From Sesamum alatum (taxonomy: Eukaryota > Streptophyta > Magnoliopsida > Lamiales > Pedaliaceae), in the NCBI GenBank assembly GCA_034509735.1, contig JACGWO010000002.1:49907115-49971114 (forward strand): 64,000 bases of DNA, in the 5' to 3' direction. The position numbers were made by a program, and so were the translations under genes. This document shows positions 61,165 to 64,000 of the stretch, one piece after another (the stretch's first letter is position 1; the number at the start of each line of letters is the position of its first letter). Under the pieces are notes generated by a model. It was given only the letters and a program-made list of their open reading frames with translations, searched no databases and was not told the origin of the DNA.

Positions 61165-61397
61165 GGGTTAAACGCAATTGACCTCCTTATGACATGAGCA
61201 AAAAAAAATCCTTATAAAATAACTAGCAAATTATAACCCCTAGGCTTTGAAAAATAAAGCAAATTACTCCCTATCTAACCATTGATGGGGATAATTTGTT
61301 TTATTTTTAAAATTATAGGGGGGTAATTTGTTATTTTTTTTGTCATAAGGAATGTTTTGCTCATTCCCATATCACATAGGGTAAATCGCATATAACC
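61165..61397. mobile_element. Short palindromic MITE, relative of 31456-31690
   Basis: Left GGGTTAAACGCAATTGACCT; right end complementary to GGTTATATGCGATTTACCCT. The arms share ATGAGCAAAA and a TAATTTGTT block. Confidence 0.55.
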
Positions 61398-61954
61398 TCA
61401 TCTTTGTACACGTAAAATATACATATTAACCAACCTTGTGAGATAAACTTTTTTCTTTCTCTTTTTTTTTCTTTCTTTTTTTTTTTTGTTAGTGAACCCT
61501 AATTTAATTGACGAAATTGAGGTCTCATAATAAATTATTATTTTGAATCCTAATAATGTCTGTATATATTTGTTTACTTTAATAGTAGTTATTGATTAGT
61601 TATATAAATTTGACATTAATAATCTATGTATATTGGTTGTTGATGATTAAAATGTATAATGTAATTGTAACGAATTTCTAAAGAAAATTATCCTTTTTTG
61701 CTTTCTTTTTTGTATAGTTACTGTGATTAATGCGTTAGGTAGTGTGATTGTCATCATCAATACACACACATACACTGACTAGCTTATTAATTATCATACG
61801 GAAACAATTAACTAATATAATTTACTGTATACTTTTTTCAATATGAACTCATCTTTTTTTGAGCAAATCTAATTGTAGGGTCGGTTTGATCAAGTTTTTT
61901 GGTGAATATGCAATTATACCTACCTCTCTTCGATCGATTATATTTACTGAAATC
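61398..61954. other. AT-rich spacer
   Basis: Pyrimidine tract at about 61450-61487; nothing else recognised. Confidence 0.5.
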
Positions 61955-62510
61955 TCGATAATTATGATGCATGGACATTAACACGATGATACAGATATGT
62001 TGATGATAATTTTAAAATAGTAGGACACGATACGATTGTATGTAATATATTTTTTTATTATAAATATTATCAATTTATTATAAAATTAAAATATGCAATA
62101 TATAAAGTACTAAGATAAAACATAAAATAAGCATGTTCTATATCTGAATTTTTAACCAAAATATACGTTTTTAGAAATATACATAATTAGTTTATTTTAA
62201 AAAGTATGTGATGAATTTTTTTTAATCATCTCAATTAGTTAAATCATTATGACCATCTTTCGATTTTTTTTGTAATTCCATCCCAAAACTTTATGAGAGA
62301 ATTGATTCTTATTTTTTTTTATTCAGTCTATTTTTTTTTTGGGAAAGACAACTAAAAACTTCTTGAAATTATACGTGTCCAAAATCGTGTCTTTTATTTT
62401 CTTTTTCTTTTTATATTTTTTAACATGAGGATGCCATGTTTGATATGTGTTGGAGACGTATCTGATACTGCACCAAGTGATTTTTTAAAGTGCCGGTGCG
62501 TTATATCAAC
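61955..62510. repeat. Dispersed repeat copy 2 (uninterrupted)
   Basis: Partner of 59466-60690 without the nested MITE. Contains ATGATGCATGGACATTAACA, ACACGATACGA, AAAATTAAAATATGCAATAT and GTATCTGATACTGCACCAAG. Confidence 0.65.
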
Positions 62511-62661
62511 AATAATTAGGATTATTGAACTTGATTTTGGTAAAATATCTCGTACAGAAATTAAAAAGACAAATCGCAAGAACAGGAAAAGATGCAGTAA
62601 ATGAGAACTGTGTAACACATAAAAGAAGTGTACAATTTTAAGTGATTCGTATTATTAGTAA

Positions 62662-63201
62662 GCGATAATACACCACCCTCCCCAAAATTTGGTGTAATTA
62701 CACGTAAACCTCCTATGATTTGAAAAATGATATCGAGTATGCTTGACGTTTATTTTCGTCTAATAAATAGATCAACTCGTTAGTCAAAATTCACCAAATT
62801 ACTGATATTAGGGAAAAAAAAAAAAAAAAGGAATGAATCGATATTTACCTCCAACTAACTTAGTACCGACTTATTTAAGGTAAAATATATATATTTTTAA
62901 AAATCAAACTACCCTTATAAGGGTGAAAATATACCTCTTTACATGTATTGACGTGTGAATTTGTATACGGGTAGTTTGGTCAGAAAAAAATTTATTTAGC
63001 CTGCAATAAGTTAGTAATAAATCATACAGATTTTCATTCAATGTTTGTAACTAATATCAGCAAATTCGATTAATTTTGACTAATGAGAAATCTATTTGCT
63101 GAACAAAAATAATATTGGAGTACTAAATGTAATTTCTCAATCCACAATATGTGAATTTATAATTACACCAAATCTGATGAGACTAGATTGTAATTATCCC
63201 C
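62662..63201. mobile_element. 540-bp inverted-repeat MITE with 8-bp target duplication
   Basis: Complete member of the 5575-6042 family. Left GCGATAATACACCACCCTCC, right end complementary to GGGGATAATTACAATCTAGT. The centre carries AAACTACCCTTATAAGGG and GGGTAGTTTGGTCAG. Flanked by ATTAGTAA at 62654-62661 and 63202-63209. Confidence 0.75.
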
Positions 63202-63209
63202 ATTAGTAA

Positions 63210-63640
63210 TGTGAAACTCGTTTTTAGTTTCATACTATGTATATTGTGGATAACTTGGTACGGACCAGCCTCCTCCTACTTTCCAAAAAGCAAAAGTCTG
63301 GTCCCCGAATGCTTTAACAAGCCGTTGGATTGATTTCACATTGGGCTCTCAATCACACACCGTGTTTTAAGCGTGTTTTCAGCTGTGTGTGCTGATAAGG
63401 GAAGATATATTAAAAAAGATTGGTGATTTGGGCTAGGAAAAAAGACACGATCTGACACTAGAGAAATAATACGACCTGAAATTATATGAGCTAAAACTAT
63501 ATAACTTGAAATTATATGAGCTAAATGTATACGAGGTGAGCAAATTTATGTACCCACCGTATTTGAATGATTCTCCTGCAAATTTATTATTTATATGCAC
63601 TAATCAGAAGATGCTCTATTAATATACTAATAAAGAATCA
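63210..63640. other. Spacer
   Basis: A short direct repeat GAAATTATATGAGCTAAA occurs twice (about 63479-63526). No gene. Confidence 0.5.
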
Positions 63641-64000
63641 CGCTACAAGAAAATAGAAGATTAACGGCAAAAAAATTAAGTGACAATGTTAATATTGTCA
63701 TTGATAATGTTTATTGTGACAAGAATGTTTATTTTATCACAATAATAAATTTTATGATTTTAATAATTATTATTATTTTGTAAAATTTTTTATTAGTGAC
63801 AAAAATATGTGCACAAAGTTGTCACTAAATACAATTAGTGACTCATGTATAATGACAATCTAGTGACAATAAATAGTTGTTGTTACTATATTGTGTTGTC
63901 ATTATAGATGAGTCACTAATTGTATTTAGTGACAACTTTATACATAATTTTTATCACTAATAATTATATAGTGACAAGATAAAAAATGTTGTCACTTAAT
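63641..64000 (+). mobile_element. CACTA-like element, cut by the window edge
   Basis: Starts CACGCTACAAGAAAATAG, close to the plant CACTA terminus CACTACAAGAAAA with two extra bases. It is followed by a dense array of GTGACAA/TTGTCAC subterminal words. A large palindrome has arms 63791-63858 and 63896-63962. No coding sequence reached. Confidence 0.6.

Overview
The window is nuclear DNA from a flowering plant, and the gene content fits a eudicot (asterid-like, possibly Lamiales; the order is a guess). Evidence: spliced genes with GT-AG introns, plant-specific families (type-I pectinesterase, TBL/YLS7, MAP65, AHL, CML13/14, EXORDIUM-like), a U3 snoRNA gene with the plant USE/TATA promoter, telo-box and TGGGCC promoter motifs, and AT-rich intergenic DNA full of small inverted-repeat transposons. 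I see no virus, CRISPR array, operon or tRNA gene.

Layout. 0-0.7 kb: 3' end of a YLS7/TBL protein. 1-2.2 kb: a TIR element and an old dispersed repeat. 2.67-4.81 kb: two-exon pectinesterase. 5.1-6.0 kb: two MITEs side by side. 7.4-11.3 kb: 12-coding-exon MAP65-3-like gene with one GC-AG intron. 13.2-16.1 kb: five-exon AHL DNA-binding protein with an AUGUAA start-stop uORF overlapping its start codon. 17.1-18.0 kb: 959-bp TIR element with a perfect 9-bp target duplication. 21.16-21.38 kb: U3 snoRNA, directly upstream of a CML13/14 gene (21.56-22.0 kb). 25.97-26.55 kb (-): APC10. 28.5-30.2 kb (-): ALG13. 37.4-38.9 kb (+): ribosomal protein uS15 (S13). 41.3-42.6 kb (+): ribosomal protein uS10 (S20). 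51.1-52.1 kb (+): EXORDIUM-like protein. 52-64 kb: gene-poor, repeat-rich DNA, ending inside a CACTA-like element.

The most unusual structure is between 26.8 and 42 kb. The upstream region of the uS10 gene exists in three copies. Copy C (39.9-41.2 kb) precedes the intact gene. Copy B (31.7-32.85 kb, inverted) carries promoter, 5' UTR, exon 1 with a 1-base insertion, and the start of intron 1. Copy A (26.85-28.14 kb, inverted) sits directly upstream of APC10, so that the APC10 core promoter and the first part of its 5' UTR appear to derive from a ribosomal-protein gene. This looks like promoter capture by local segmental duplication.

The genes are housekeeping or developmental and unrelated in function: wall modification, cytokinesis, the anaphase-promoting complex, N-glycosylation, ribosome, pre-rRNA processing. 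I did not find a new multi-gene system. The novelty is in promoter duplication, small regulatory features and transposon structure.
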